Notes under the pieces: model-generated
Database searches by the model: none
Seen by the model: the letters and a program-made list of their open reading frames with translations, nothing else
Told to the model about the DNA's origin: nothing
Position numbers and translations under genes: made by a program
In this document: positions 12,201 to 20,228 of the stretch, in pieces
How the letters are laid out: every line of letters starts with the position of its first letter
How positions within the stretch are numbered: the stretch's first letter is position 1
Assembly (NCBI GenBank): GCA_036417435.1
Contig: CM070904.1
Span: 127,844,695 to 127,908,694 of the forward strand
DNA: 64,000 nucleotides
DNA from: Inia geoffrensis
Lineage: Eukaryota; Chordata; Mammalia; Artiodactyla; Iniidae
Reading direction: 5' to 3'

Positions 12201-14113
12201 CGGGGCCACGGCCTCCGGTCATGCCCTGCGCCGACTCGTCTGTGGCTACAGAGCTGCACCCCGGCTTTCCCGCTCCACGTGGGAGGCTCACCGGTGTCAC
12301 GCCCTGCCCTGAACTTGCTCCTGGTGCAGATTCAGGGTGACAGGCCACTGAGCCGCCTGCCTGCGCTAGATTGGGGCGCGAGGTGGGGAGGAGACAGCAG
12401 AGGTGACAAGACAGAGACACAGCTCACACTCCGGCCACACATTGGCCCCCCTGTGCCTGCTTCCTCTGCGGGGCTGCTTGTCCCCCATTAATCAGTTCAT
12501 TGATCAAGGGCCCTGCGCAGGGAACCTGGGCTGCCAGTGGCCCTGGGCCGTGAAATCAGTAGAAAATGGCACTAAAGGATGTTCCTCCTCTGGGTCAGTA
12601 AACTGGGGCTTTAGAATCTCCATGCAAAGTGTCGGCCCTGAGCACAGCTGCCCCAGGCTCTCGCGTGCTGGGCGGCCCCAAGCCTGGATTTGGGGGTGGC
12701 ATTTGCTGCCAGTAAGGGTAGCCCCCTTTGAGTTTTCTTCTTCGCATGTTTGTCCAGAAATTGGGTTTCTTTGAATGATGGTGGCTCTGACTCTGTGGAA
12801 TCGCTGCGTATGTTTCCCTTCCCGCTGTGGGCTGGAAGTGAAATGGGCCCCTCTAGAAGGGAGAGGGAAGCTGACCTCAGCCGCAGTCAGACCCATGTGT
12901 CCCTCCTGGCACAGAGGGCTGCCGGTGACCTGGCAGGAACAGACACCAGCTTCTGTGGCAGTTCATGCCCCCGAGGGCGGGCAGCTCCCCTCCTCTTTCT
13001 GCGCAGCCTGGGGCCGCACCTGGGGCTGGGTGGTGGGCGCCTGCCGCTGGGGTGTCTTGGGCGCCGCTTGCTGGGGCGTCTTGGGCACCTGCTTGCTGGG
13101 GTGTCTTGGGCGCCTGCTTGCTGGGGTGTCTTGGGCGCGGGCCGCCGCCTGCTTCGCGCTGGGCTCTGGGCACTCATTGCACTCGTGCTTTTCCGTCTCT
13201 GACAGTTCACCTCTGGGGCACAGAGGAGGTTGCTGCCTGGCTGGAGCACCTCAGTCTCTGTGAGTATAAGGACATCTTCACGCGGCACGACATCCGGGGC
13301 TCAGAGCTCCTGCACCTGGAGCGGAGGGACCTCAAGGTACTTCCACAGTGTCTCCTGGGAAGGCGCACCTGCGCTCCCCGCGGCTCCCCTGTCCCCTCCC
13401 TCTGACCTGGCCTTGTCCCAGCGTCAGCAGCCTCCTCACCGTTCTTCTCAGGCCTTTGTGCGTGACCCAGGGTGACGACTTGGGGGTGATGCGTGGCGGC
13501 TCCCAGGTGTGATGTCTCACCTGCTGAGGAGCCTCGCTCTCTTAGCCTAACTGGACAGTGGCCCATGTTAGCGTTAAAAACCCTTTGGGGAATGCAGCCC
13601 TCCGCTAGTCAAGTTGAAGCGTTCTCTGCGATGACAGCGGACGGGGTTCCTTCCCCAGCTGGCCGCTTTCTGGCTCCCCCAGTGGCCCCGCTCGCCCGTC
13701 TCCCTCCCCTCGGGAGGACGCGGGGCGCCCTGACCCCTCCCGGAGCCTGGCTCTCTGCTGCTCAGGCCGCGTCCTGTCCGGAGGGGCTGAGAGGCCGCCG
13801 AGGGCGTCGGGGCGGTGGCGCCCTCGGGTCGCCTCGCTTGTCTGTGTCTTGCTCCGTGTGCCGTTGACCACTCCCGTCAGGGACCGGAACGTGGTGGGCG
13901 GCCGCGGGCTGCTGGTTTCGGGCGCCGTCTCCGGCCGCGTCCCCCTTTGTCGCTTTCACCCTCACTCGCGTTCGGACACGGGTGGCGGCGCGACGGGGCC
14001 TGAGCGCTGTCCTCTCCTTGCAGGACCTCGGCGTGACCAAGGTGGGCCACATGAAGAGGATCCTGTGTGGCATCAAGGAGCTGAGCCGCAGCACCCTTGC
14101 CACCGAGGCCTAG
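114..14113 (+). CDS. DGKD: Diacylglycerol kinase delta, C-terminal part (10 spliced exons, 5' end outside window)
   Basis: DGKD is a type II diacylglycerol kinase that phosphorylates diacylglycerol to phosphatidic acid at membranes, lowering DAG/PKC signalling. The coding parts are 114-221, 1193-1306, 2310-2444, 2711-2862, 3812-3923, 4008-4100, 5013-5132, 11992-12109, 13206-13336 and 14024-14113. All are joined by AG/GT sites in consistent phase and give about 390 residues. Visible domains are the end of the kinase accessory domain (exons a-c), a charged linker (d-h) and a SAM domain (i-j). The kinase core, C1 and PH domains must lie upstream of position 1. I recognise the family from the peptide sequence. 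DGKH is the closest paralogue, but the linker, the SAM sequence and the USP40 neighbour favour DGKD. No stop or frameshift is seen, so the gene looks intact here. Confidence 0.96.
222..1192 (+). other. DGKD intron a/b with a MIR
   Basis: This intron is GC-rich unique sequence apart from one MIR fragment near 780-1010. I see no exon or other gene in it. Confidence 0.8.
780..1010 (+). repeat. MIR SINE fragment
   Basis: The stretch carries the MIR core signature: a 'gttttacagatgagggaa' run followed by 'taacttgcccaagctccc' and a 'gagtggcagccctgg' tail. It is diverged and has no clear target-site duplication, as expected for an ancient repeat. Confidence 0.8.
1193..1306 (+). CDS. DGKD: DGKD coding exon b (accessory catalytic domain)
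   Basis: The exon encodes 38 residues in phase 0, [15 protein letters not shown] to LQHHRIAQ. The acceptor is ttccag and the donor GTACCG. It continues the accessory domain; [18 protein letters not shown] is highly characteristic of type II DGKs. Confidence 0.96.
1307..2309 (+). other. DGKD intron b/c
   Basis: This is GC-rich unique sequence. I see no repeat, RNA gene or exon in it. Confidence 0.7.
2310..2444 (+). CDS. DGKD: DGKD coding exon c (end of accessory domain)
   Basis: The exon encodes 45 residues in phase 0, [20 protein letters not shown] through TLTRDR. The acceptor is tgctcag and the donor GTAAGA. The [16 protein letters not shown] motif closes the DAG kinase accessory fold. Confidence 0.97.
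2711..2862 (+). CDS. DGKD: DGKD coding exon d (linker)
   Basis: The exon encodes 50 residues plus two bases of a split serine codon, [20 protein letters not shown] to QAAGALIH. The acceptor is ccctag and the donor GTGGGC. It belongs to the charged linker between the catalytic and SAM domains. Confidence 0.95.
2863..3811 (+). other. DGKD intron d/e
   Basis: This is unique sequence, GC-rich with a short A-rich patch near 3240. I see no repeat family or gene in it. Confidence 0.65.
3812..3923 (+). CDS. DGKD: DGKD coding exon e (linker)
   Basis: The exon completes the split serine codon and adds 37 residues, [20 protein letters not shown] to GKPRAAE. The acceptor is ctccag and the donor GTGCCT. 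Only 84 bases of intron separate it from the next exon. The composition is helical and possibly coiled coil. Confidence 0.95.
4008..4100 (+). CDS. DGKD: DGKD coding exon f (linker)
   Basis: The exon encodes 31 residues in phase 0, [20 protein letters not shown] to LAGKLAL. The acceptor is cccag and the donor GTGAGC. It reads as an amphipathic helix. Confidence 0.95.
4101..5012 (+). other. DGKD intron f/g
   Basis: Nothing recognisable beyond unique sequence; no exon-like ORF has proper splice sites here. Confidence 0.65.
5013..5132 (+). CDS. DGKD: DGKD coding exon g (linker)
   Basis: The exon encodes 40 residues in phase 0, [20 protein letters not shown] to EPGDEE. The acceptor is a tandem CAGCAG, so an alternative start three bases earlier (one extra Gln) is possible. 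The donor is GTATGT. Confidence 0.93.
7000..7620 (-). mobile_element. Old antisense LINE-1 relic
   Basis: T-rich sequence with motifs typical of antisense mammalian L1 reverse-transcriptase regions and 3' parts (for example 'tttgattggagagttcagtc' near 7325). It is strongly degraded with no open frame of note. The boundaries and subfamily are estimates. Confidence 0.55.
7953..8312 (-). mobile_element. CHR-type tRNA-derived SINE, long form
   Basis: Read on the minus strand this starts with ggacttccctggcggtgcag, contains the RNA polymerase III box B region and the repeated 'ccacaactactgagcc' modules, and ends in an AT-rich tail (7953-7990 on +). It is a full-length long CHR copy of about 350 bp. 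Confidence 0.9.
9700..9830 (+). mobile_element. Old L1M 3' fragment
   Basis: The segment resembles a known L1M 3' region: 'aatttaccatctt' followed by 'tttttaagtgtatagttcaa' and 'attcacattgttaggaaaca'. It hosts the young SINE at 9836-10028. Confidence 0.6.
9836..10028 (-). mobile_element. CHR-type SINE, short young form
   Basis: The minus-strand reading starts with gggcttccctggtggcacag and ends near gcgggcctctcactg-type sequence. It is flanked by the direct repeat taaacattt at 9827-9835 and 10029-10037. The poly-A tail is absent, which is unusual for this subfamily in the window. Confidence 0.9.
10392..10445. repeat. Perfect inverted repeat (hairpin)
   Basis: The left arm tgctccaaaggtttatcc (10392-10409) is the exact reverse complement of the right arm 10428-10445. 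Inside there is one A/A mismatch, four more pairs (caca/tgtg) and an 8-base loop. The stem is far longer than chance would give. It could be a short palindromic mobile-element relic or a transcribed hairpin within DGKD pre-mRNA; function is unknown. Confidence 0.85.
11992..12109 (+). CDS. DGKD: DGKD coding exon h (basic linker)
   Basis: The exon encodes 39 residues plus one base, [20 protein letters not shown] to SSLGAP. The acceptor is cacacag and the donor GTACCT. The lysine-rich stretch KFKKEKTNK precedes the SAM domain. Confidence 0.96.
12110..13205 (+). other. DGKD intron h/i
   Basis: GC-rich unique sequence with one minisatellite at 13040-13137. I see no exon between the two flanking coding exons. 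Confidence 0.7.
13040..13137 (+). repeat. Minisatellite, four 24-25 bp units
   Basis: Four head-to-tail copies of a unit built on 'cttgctggggtgtcttgggc' lie at 13040-13063, 13064-13087, 13088-13112 and 13113-13137. The last two are identical. The array ends 68 bases before the SAM exon and is likely length-polymorphic. Confidence 0.9.
13206..13336 (+). CDS. DGKD: DGKD coding exon i (SAM domain, first part)
   Basis: The exon completes the split valine codon and adds 43 residues, [17 protein letters not shown] to [10 protein letters not shown]. The acceptor is ctgacag and the donor [21 protein letters not shown] is the first SAM helix. Known role: the DGK-delta SAM domain polymerises the enzyme and restrains its membrane translocation. 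Confidence 0.97.
14024..14113 (+). CDS. DGKD: DGKD final coding exon j (SAM domain end and stop)
   Basis: The exon encodes 29 residues, [20 protein letters not shown] to the C-terminus STLATEA, then TAG at 14111-14113. The acceptor is cttgcag. [12 protein letters not shown] is the last SAM helix. The extreme C-terminal tail is the least conserved part compared with the human protein as I remember it. Confidence 0.97.
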   Translation, partial: DLGVTKVGHMKRILCGIKELSRSTLATEA

Positions 14114-15205
14114 CCTCCGCCCTCTGGGCCTGCGTCCCCCGTGCCTCCCACGACTGAGCCGGCTCGGCGCCGCTCATGGTGCTACTCCCGCCGACCCGGC
14201 CCGGCGGCCTGGGCCCCGGGTCCCGACCCGCAACACAGCTACCTTCCAGCCGACGCCGCCCCCCGCCCCGTCCCGGGCCTGGGCTTCTCCGCGTGCCCTC
14301 AGCGGCGCAGCGCGGGTAACCGTCTCCGCCCCCGCCGGCCGGCGCTGTGTCTCCGCGCCCTGGTGTGAGCTCGGCCTGGCTGCCTTCCGTCCCGCCGGTT
14401 CAGTTTGACACGAAGGCGACGCTGGGTCCCCATGAAGCCGAGCAGACGGTAGTTAGGGACGGGGGCTGACGAGCTCGCGCCCCGACCGTCTTGGCCCCTC
14501 GTCCCTGGGCTGCGGGCGCGGGGTCCCCTCTGTGCCCAGGATGCCTGGCCTGTCGTCTCCCCGCGGATAGAGGCTGGTCCGTGTTTTCTGTGTGGAGGAG
14601 GCTTCCCGGGCTGCCGAGGGCGTCAGGGGCCGCCCAGAGTTTCTCACCCCGGGGCGGAGCCGCCAGGTTGGCGTCCCTCCGCGGGGACGAAGCTGAGCCG
14701 GGAACGGCCCCGGCGGTACCCCGGTCCTCACCGCCTGGGACTTGGCCCGTTTCTCCTCTTCCGCCTCCCAGGGGCTGTGCGCCGCCGTCCCAAGGGGCCC
14801 GGGAGCGGGGGCGCTGCCGTCCCGAGGGGTCCATGGGGCGCGCGGCGGAGCAGCATTGACCTGCCGCTCGCTTCGCACACGCTCTGCCGGCTCCCCGCCG
14901 GCCGCGCAGTCGGCCGCTGCCTCCGGCCGGCGGGGGCTCCCACTGGCGGGCCTCCCGGCGCTGAGCTCGGCCGAGGCCCTGCCCCAGGCCAGCTTGTCCC
15001 CGTGGGCGGGGTGGCCGCACGCCCGCCCGTCGTAGGTGAGACCCACCCAGCGGTAGTGTCATTCTCCGCGCCCCCGAGGTTCCCGCCCATCAGAGCCGCG
15101 GGTGGAGGGAGGTGGAGGAAACCCAGTCGCCACAAGTCCCTGGGTTTCAAAGTAGAACAGGCTGGCCCGGCCCGCGGTGCCAGACGCCGTCTGCTCTGTT
15201 GTTTC

Positions 15206-15229
15206 GGGCGGGGGCGGGGGCGGGGGGGG
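15206..15229 (+). other. G-quadruplex motif in DGKD 3' UTR
   Basis: Four runs of three to eight guanines are separated by single cytosines, fitting the canonical G4 pattern with 1-base loops. In the sense mRNA it could fold as an RNA quadruplex. Confidence 0.8.
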
Positions 15230-15804
15230 TTGGGCACCCCGGGCTCTGAGGCCTTCAGGCCAACGCATAGGCGGGGACTCGGCGGAGGAGGGCGCACGCG
15301 GGGCTTGGTGGCCGGTGCTCAGGGGCCACTGCAGCCCTCAGCGCCCTCCTGTGGGAAAGCCTTAGGTTTAGGTCAAGCGTGGTGTTTAAAGATAACGTCG
15401 TCAGTGATTAGAGCAACACTGTTTACGTGAAACCACTTTCTGAGGGTAGTGAGTGAGAGCGAGTGGAATAAACACGAGCGTTTTGCGAGGCCACGTCTGC
15501 AGGGCGGCGCCCCACGCGCGTTGTGGTGCGTGTTGCTGCGCGTGGGGCTGCCCTCTGGGCCCCCGCCCCCGCCGTGCTGCTGGACGGCTGTCCCTCGGGG
15601 GTCCCCGGGGTCTCACGGTCCTGTCAGTGTAGAGGGAGGGAGGAGGGATCCCTGGAGTCTTGGAGAAAAGGTTTTGTGCCCTCTGGTGGGGCTTCCCCCA
15701 TATTTATGATCTTAATTTATACAGCGCCCACCGTGGAAGCAAACGCCTCCTGTATCGCTATGTACATATCCACATCGAGTTGTAAATACGTTGTTCTGTG
15801 TATA

Positions 15805-15810
15805 AATAAA
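15805..15810 (+). terminator. DGKD: DGKD polyadenylation signal
   Basis: AATAAA occurs in 'tataaataaaacaagcctg', followed within 30 bases by a T-rich/GT element (tgtttttgatc). It is the first canonical signal after the stop codon in an appropriate context. Confidence 0.85.
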
Positions 15811-16709
15811 ACAAGCCTGTTTTTGATCTTTCACTGTCGGATTTCTTATCGTTCCTTGCGCTTGGACGTAAGATGTCGTTGCCAAAAATCTTCCCGAACT
15901 GGGTTCAGAATTACATTTTCAGCCGCTCTAAAAACTGGTTGAATTGGTGGTGGCTGAAAAGCCAAGTGGGATGAATGCCATTGTATTATTTAGGGTGTAG
16001 GCTCTAGGATCTATTGAATTAAAAATTCAGCAACCTTGGGGCCAGGTAGCACCAAGGTTCTCAGGCTTAATCACATGCAGCTTCAGCCCAACCTACTGAG
16101 GGCCGGGTCATTTTAGCTAACAGCCTAACCTTCTAGGTCTTTTACATGTAACTGCAAACCGGAGCTCTCCTACTTACCGCTCTGTTTAATCATAGTACCT
16201 TTATTACAAGGGAGCTGCCTCTCCAAGCTCAAGGTCACTTTAATCATCCCCCAGTTTCCTGGGGTGAGGGATGGGGGCTGGGATCACGGAGTCGAAAACC
16301 AGGCAGGGTACCTACCATAGGGCTGTGTGGGCTTTCGATGTGTAGGTTGCCTCCCCAGCAGCCTTCTTCTCTCTCCTATGCTTAGCAGAGCCCCATTTTT
16401 GTCCTGGTGTGCATGCTCCTCCCACCTGGCCATCCAGGATCCGGCCTCATGCTTACAAAATAACTGCCACTATTCCAGGGATCACATCCAAACATGACCA
16501 TGTCCAGGCTAAGGTGTGGGTGTATAGGGGGGTTGTCTCTTCTGCGTCTCTTTTTAAGGTAAAAGGAAACCTTTCAGAAAGTCTGGCTTCCACTGACCTC
16601 CCCTAATGTCTCATTGTCCAGAACTGTATCACACACTCATGACTAAACAAACAAACGGGTGGGTGCAGAGGGAATGGGGCTATGCCAGAGATGGCTGATC
16701 ACGGTGCTG

Positions 16710-16900
16710 CTGGCCTAACACATTTCTGTTACTTTATGCCAGGTGCCGGCTTAAGGACTTTACACATCCTAACTCACCTGTATTCCTTAGCAAATCCTAC
16801 GAGGTGGGTATCTGCACTTTACAGATGAGGACACAGGCTCAGGGAAGTTCACCACTTGTCCCAGCAGCACGTGGCAGGGACGGGAGTCACGGGGCAGTTG
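16710..16900 (+). repeat. MIR SINE fragment
   Basis: The MIR core is recognisable in 'actttacagatgaggacaca' followed by 'ggctcagggaagttcaccac' and 'cagcacgtggcaggg'. The copy is diverged. Confidence 0.75.
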
Positions 16901-17159
16901 GGTACCGGAGATCACACCTCGAGGGCCATGCTGGTCCTGTGTCCCAGGCCTGGCACCAACCCCAGCCCACGCTGACAGGTGAGGGAACGGCCTAAGTCAC
17001 ACACGTGCATCCTGGCCTGGGAGCCTGTGGTCCCTCTCACACTGGGATGGCAACTGTGACCACGCTGGCCGCCCAGCCCAGGTGCCAGCCTCGGAGCAGC
17101 GTCTGTTGCCAGTTTTGATCACAAAAGCCTAATAAGCAGGTTGTAAAACTCGCAGAGGA

Positions 17160-17680
17160 AAACCCGCCAGCTGGGGACCTGAAGGCTTTCTTGCTCGCGC
17201 CGTGGACGGAAGCAGATCGACCAAAAAGCCTGCTGAGTTGCGCTTTCCGGGAAGTCATGTTGCCAGCCGGGCCCCACGCTGAGAACAAAATTGCCTGTGG
17301 TCCCAGGTCTCCAGGACGTGCGCGCGCAGGAGGAAAGTGCGTTGGTGTGGCTGCCGCCAGGCGCGCCCTCCGGGCCGGGCGGGCCTCCGCGGTGCCAGGC
17401 AGGGCCGTTGTGCAGCGCTCGTCACCGTGGAGGCCGTGACGACTTCCAGAAGAGCCGTTGTATCGTGGTCCCCATCCCCTCAGTACGCTGGTTCCAAGTC
17501 AAATCATTCACGTCATTGAGCTGCTGCTGGCCGAACCGCGAGGCGCAGGTAGGAGCCGGTGGGCTCGAGGGCCCGGCCCCTGGGCTGTGGGGGTTGGGGC
17601 TGCTGGTAGGAAGGTGGGGCCCCCGCAGAGCACCGCCCCGCCCCCGCCCCGGGACTAGAGCCGCCTTCTCCCTGGGGGAG
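17160..17680. other. CpG-rich intergenic patch
   Basis: The patch is dense in CG dinucleotides and includes a C-run motif near 17633-17650 (ccgccccgcccccgcccc) resembling GC boxes. No exon is seen beside it. It may be a regulatory element or just GC-rich gene-end DNA. Confidence 0.5.
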
Positions 17681-18351
17681 AAGCTACGGGCGGTCAGGTG
17701 GGCTCAAGGCAGCCCGAGCCAGGATGCAGGCAACAGCTCCGGCTGGGCTGGGCTGGGCGCTGGAGACGTCTCTTCCTTTGACTGGCTTGTGTGTCGCTGT
17801 CATGGCTTCACCTTCCTCTCTGCAGTGCGGTGCCTTCCCGGAACGTACACACACCCACGGTGATCGGCCACGTCCTTTACTGACAGGGCAGGACTGAGCA
17901 CGCAAGGTGCGGCTGCTGCGTCTCCCATCCAGCCGGGCTGAGGGGCCCAGGACTTGGCCCTTCACAGCCAAGTCTGTCCCAGAGGGAAGCCAACCTCTCC
18001 GAGCCAGGATTCTGGATTATCAGGGACTTCTTGGGCCCCGCCCCCCCTTTCTGCCAGGAAAGTGTCACATTTGAGTAAATACGTTTTCTGTAACACAAGC
18101 ACCCCTGCCAGTTCTATCTTCCTAGAAGGAAAAGAGAACCAGACCACTTCTAGTTTCTTCAAATACGATTATTCCCATGAGTCTGAGTTTATTTAAAACC
18201 AAAACACAGTTCTGTTATTTCTACAGGAGTACTGAAGTGGTATTTCTAAACATAAACCCCAGCGACTTAGCATATGAAGTTCGCCTGGGAGAAAGGCCAG
18301 GAGAACACGAAGCAGTCAGCACACAGAGATGGGAGGTTACAGACTGAACAG

Positions 18352-18357
18352 TTTATT
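18352..18357 (-). terminator. USP40: Candidate distal USP40 polyadenylation signal
   Basis: AATAAA on the minus strand in the context AAAAAATAAACTGTTC. Alternative signals upstream in the transcript are at 18587-18592 (TAATAAAAC) and 19208-19213 (GCAATAAAC). Confidence 0.5.
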
Positions 18358-20116
18358 TTTTCTTTAACAAACTCTTACATCTCTCCCCCTGGAGCCCCAC
18401 TCCATCGCCGAACTGGAAGGAAGGAAGGAAGGAGGGGAGCAAGCCGACAAGCAGAGACCACCCGAGGCCCCGGCCATTCACCGTGGACACCGTGCAGCAC
18501 CTCGAGCCCTGCCTGTCGTGGTAGGTGATGCCCAGCGAGGCCGCCGGCTTCTCAGAAGCAAGGCTTTTCAGTTAGAACATTAATGTTTTATTACAGTGGA
18601 ATGAAGGGGCACACCAAGGAGCCCTGTCAGTTACGGGAAAAGGGACAGAAGAGCCTCTGCACAGAGGGGCAGTCAGTCAGGGAGCTTTTTACACTTCGGC
18701 CTCGTCACTGCCCGCCACGTGCGTCTGGAGAGTCTGGGCCCCACATGCGCGTCTCCTGAGACAGAGTTATCTAGTGTTTGAGGACGGAAGCACTCGCCAA
18801 AGTCCAACCTCTTAAAACACGACTGCTTCAATACAAATTGGTACGTAATTCGCGGGCCAACAATTTCAGACGCACACACAGAGACCAGAGTTTCTAGTGG
18901 TGGTGTTGACACTGTTTGGAAGGAGGGAGGACAGAGGAAGGAAGGGCAGGGCATTCATTCCACTCAGTGGCAAGCTCTGCGGAAGAGCAGCACGGGCGCA
19001 GCAACATTCACGCAATTTCCTTAACCTGGTGGTGCAGGCGGAGGCCGAGCCCACACGTGTCATTTCCTTTCCATCCCTTACATTTAAGAGCTATTTTAAT
19101 ATCATCAGTGGTAAAAAGGCTGATGAAAAACTGTGAAATCAAGAAGATAACCATACTTAGCAAGAGAGTCGCTATAAAGCATCACTGAGGTATAAGAAAG
19201 TAAAGAGTTTATTGCTTTTCCTGCTTCCGACTGAGTTAGCTTGAGAAAGTGAATCACCCCGGTGTCCTAAATCACTCAGCTCAGTAACACAGACGCGACG
19301 TAGCTGTCATAAATACCACTTACATCTTTTAAATCGGATAGCCAGCTATGCCGCATTAAGAAGATTCTTGGTTCACATTTTCTTTTTCCCATTTTAATCG
19401 AGGCTCCTCAGGACTGCCCCCTCAGCCCTTCCCAGGCTTGTCGGCCACAACCCTGCCTCCCTGTCAGGCTCCCAGAAGGAAGAGGCCCCGGCCAGAATGT
19501 TCTGATCACAGACAGCACGGGTCGGACGCCAGCTCATGCTGCCCCCTCCCCAGCGGCACCCGACCTCAGAGGACGCCCCGTCGGTCTCCTCATCCCGGAA
19601 AGAGAGGTAACTAACGCTTCAGAACCACTTCTAACTCAGACCAAAGGGGAAACGTGCCGTTTGGGGACCAGAAAACAGACGCCTGTTTATGTCACAGCGT
19701 GAGCCTGGCCAGCCCATCGCTGTGAGCCGAGCTGTCAGAGCCTGGGCGGCCGCAGATACCTGAACAGCGTGAGAGAGAGAGTGGGGCGGGTGTACTTTAG
19801 AGACAGGTGTGCAGGGATGAGCCACGTGGCACGTCACCCGTGCCTGCAGTTAATGTAAAACGTCAATTTTTGTATAAAGATGGTGGCGGGGCTCAAGTGT
19901 TGGCGCGAGGGTGTCGGCCGGTTGGCACCTGTGGTGTGGCCAGGTCCGTGCCAGCCCGGGGGAACGCGCCACGGAGCGGGTGACAAGCACACTCGCCTGG
20001 CCTGCGATGGAGCGCCTTCTTTGCTCGGGACAAAGCAGGGCTCTGAGTCAGTGTCCGCACCGGGCAGAAACCAGGAAACGGGCCAGGACATGCAGCAGGA
20101 GCGCGGAGGTCCCGTG
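18352..20116 (-). other. USP40: USP40 3' untranslated region (extent uncertain)
   Basis: Unique sequence with no repeats runs downstream of the USP40 stop. AATAAA signals on the minus strand lie at 19208-19213, 18587-18592 and 18352-18357. Which is used cannot be decided here; the last gives a 1.8 kb UTR. Confidence 0.6.
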
Positions 20117-20228
20117 CTATCTGAAGCTCCCGACGTGGATGGAGAGAGAAGCTTCTGGTCCACGGGGGCGGACAGGCGTCTCTGCACCAGAGGGGACGTC
20201 GCCGCTCCGCACATGAAGGGCTTCCTGG
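20117..20228 (-). CDS. USP40: USP40 final coding exon with stop
   Basis: The exon completes a split serine codon and adds 36 residues, [18 protein letters not shown] to LSIHVGSFR, then TAG (20117-20119 on +). The acceptor is CCCCGCAG. The ending LSIHVGSFR matches human USP40. The [10 protein letters not shown] stretch appears more divergent than the rest. Confidence 0.95.

Larger units (their letters stand above)
13640..15650. other. CpG-rich region across the DGKD last intron and 3' UTR
   Basis: By eye this stretch has a very high density of CG dinucleotides and GC content compared with the rest of the window. It spans the end of the last intron, the final exon and most of the 3' UTR. It may be a gene-end CpG island; no promoter function can be shown from sequence alone. 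Confidence 0.7.
14114..15830 (+). other. DGKD: DGKD 3' untranslated region
   Basis: About 1.7 kb of mostly GC-rich sequence follows the stop codon and becomes AT-rich near 15700. It ends at a polyadenylation signal at 15805-15810. It includes a G-quadruplex motif at 15206-15229. Long open frames on both strands here are a consequence of high GC. Confidence 0.85.
15831..18351. other. Intergenic region between convergent DGKD and USP40
   Basis: This 2.5 kb gap separates the tails of two convergent genes. It holds a MIR near 16710-16900 and a CpG-rich patch near 17160-17680. No splice-supported ORF or RNA gene is visible. Confidence 0.75.

Noticed and set aside
12775..13263. Open frames rich in [17 protein letters not shown] repeats
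   Set aside because: They are translations of the minisatellite in a DGKD intron, not a repeat protein.
14400..15062. 220-codon open frame on the minus strand in the DGKD 3' UTR
   Set aside because: It lies in very GC-rich DNA where stops are rare. Several overlapping frames on both strands are equally long, and none resembles a known family or has splice support.
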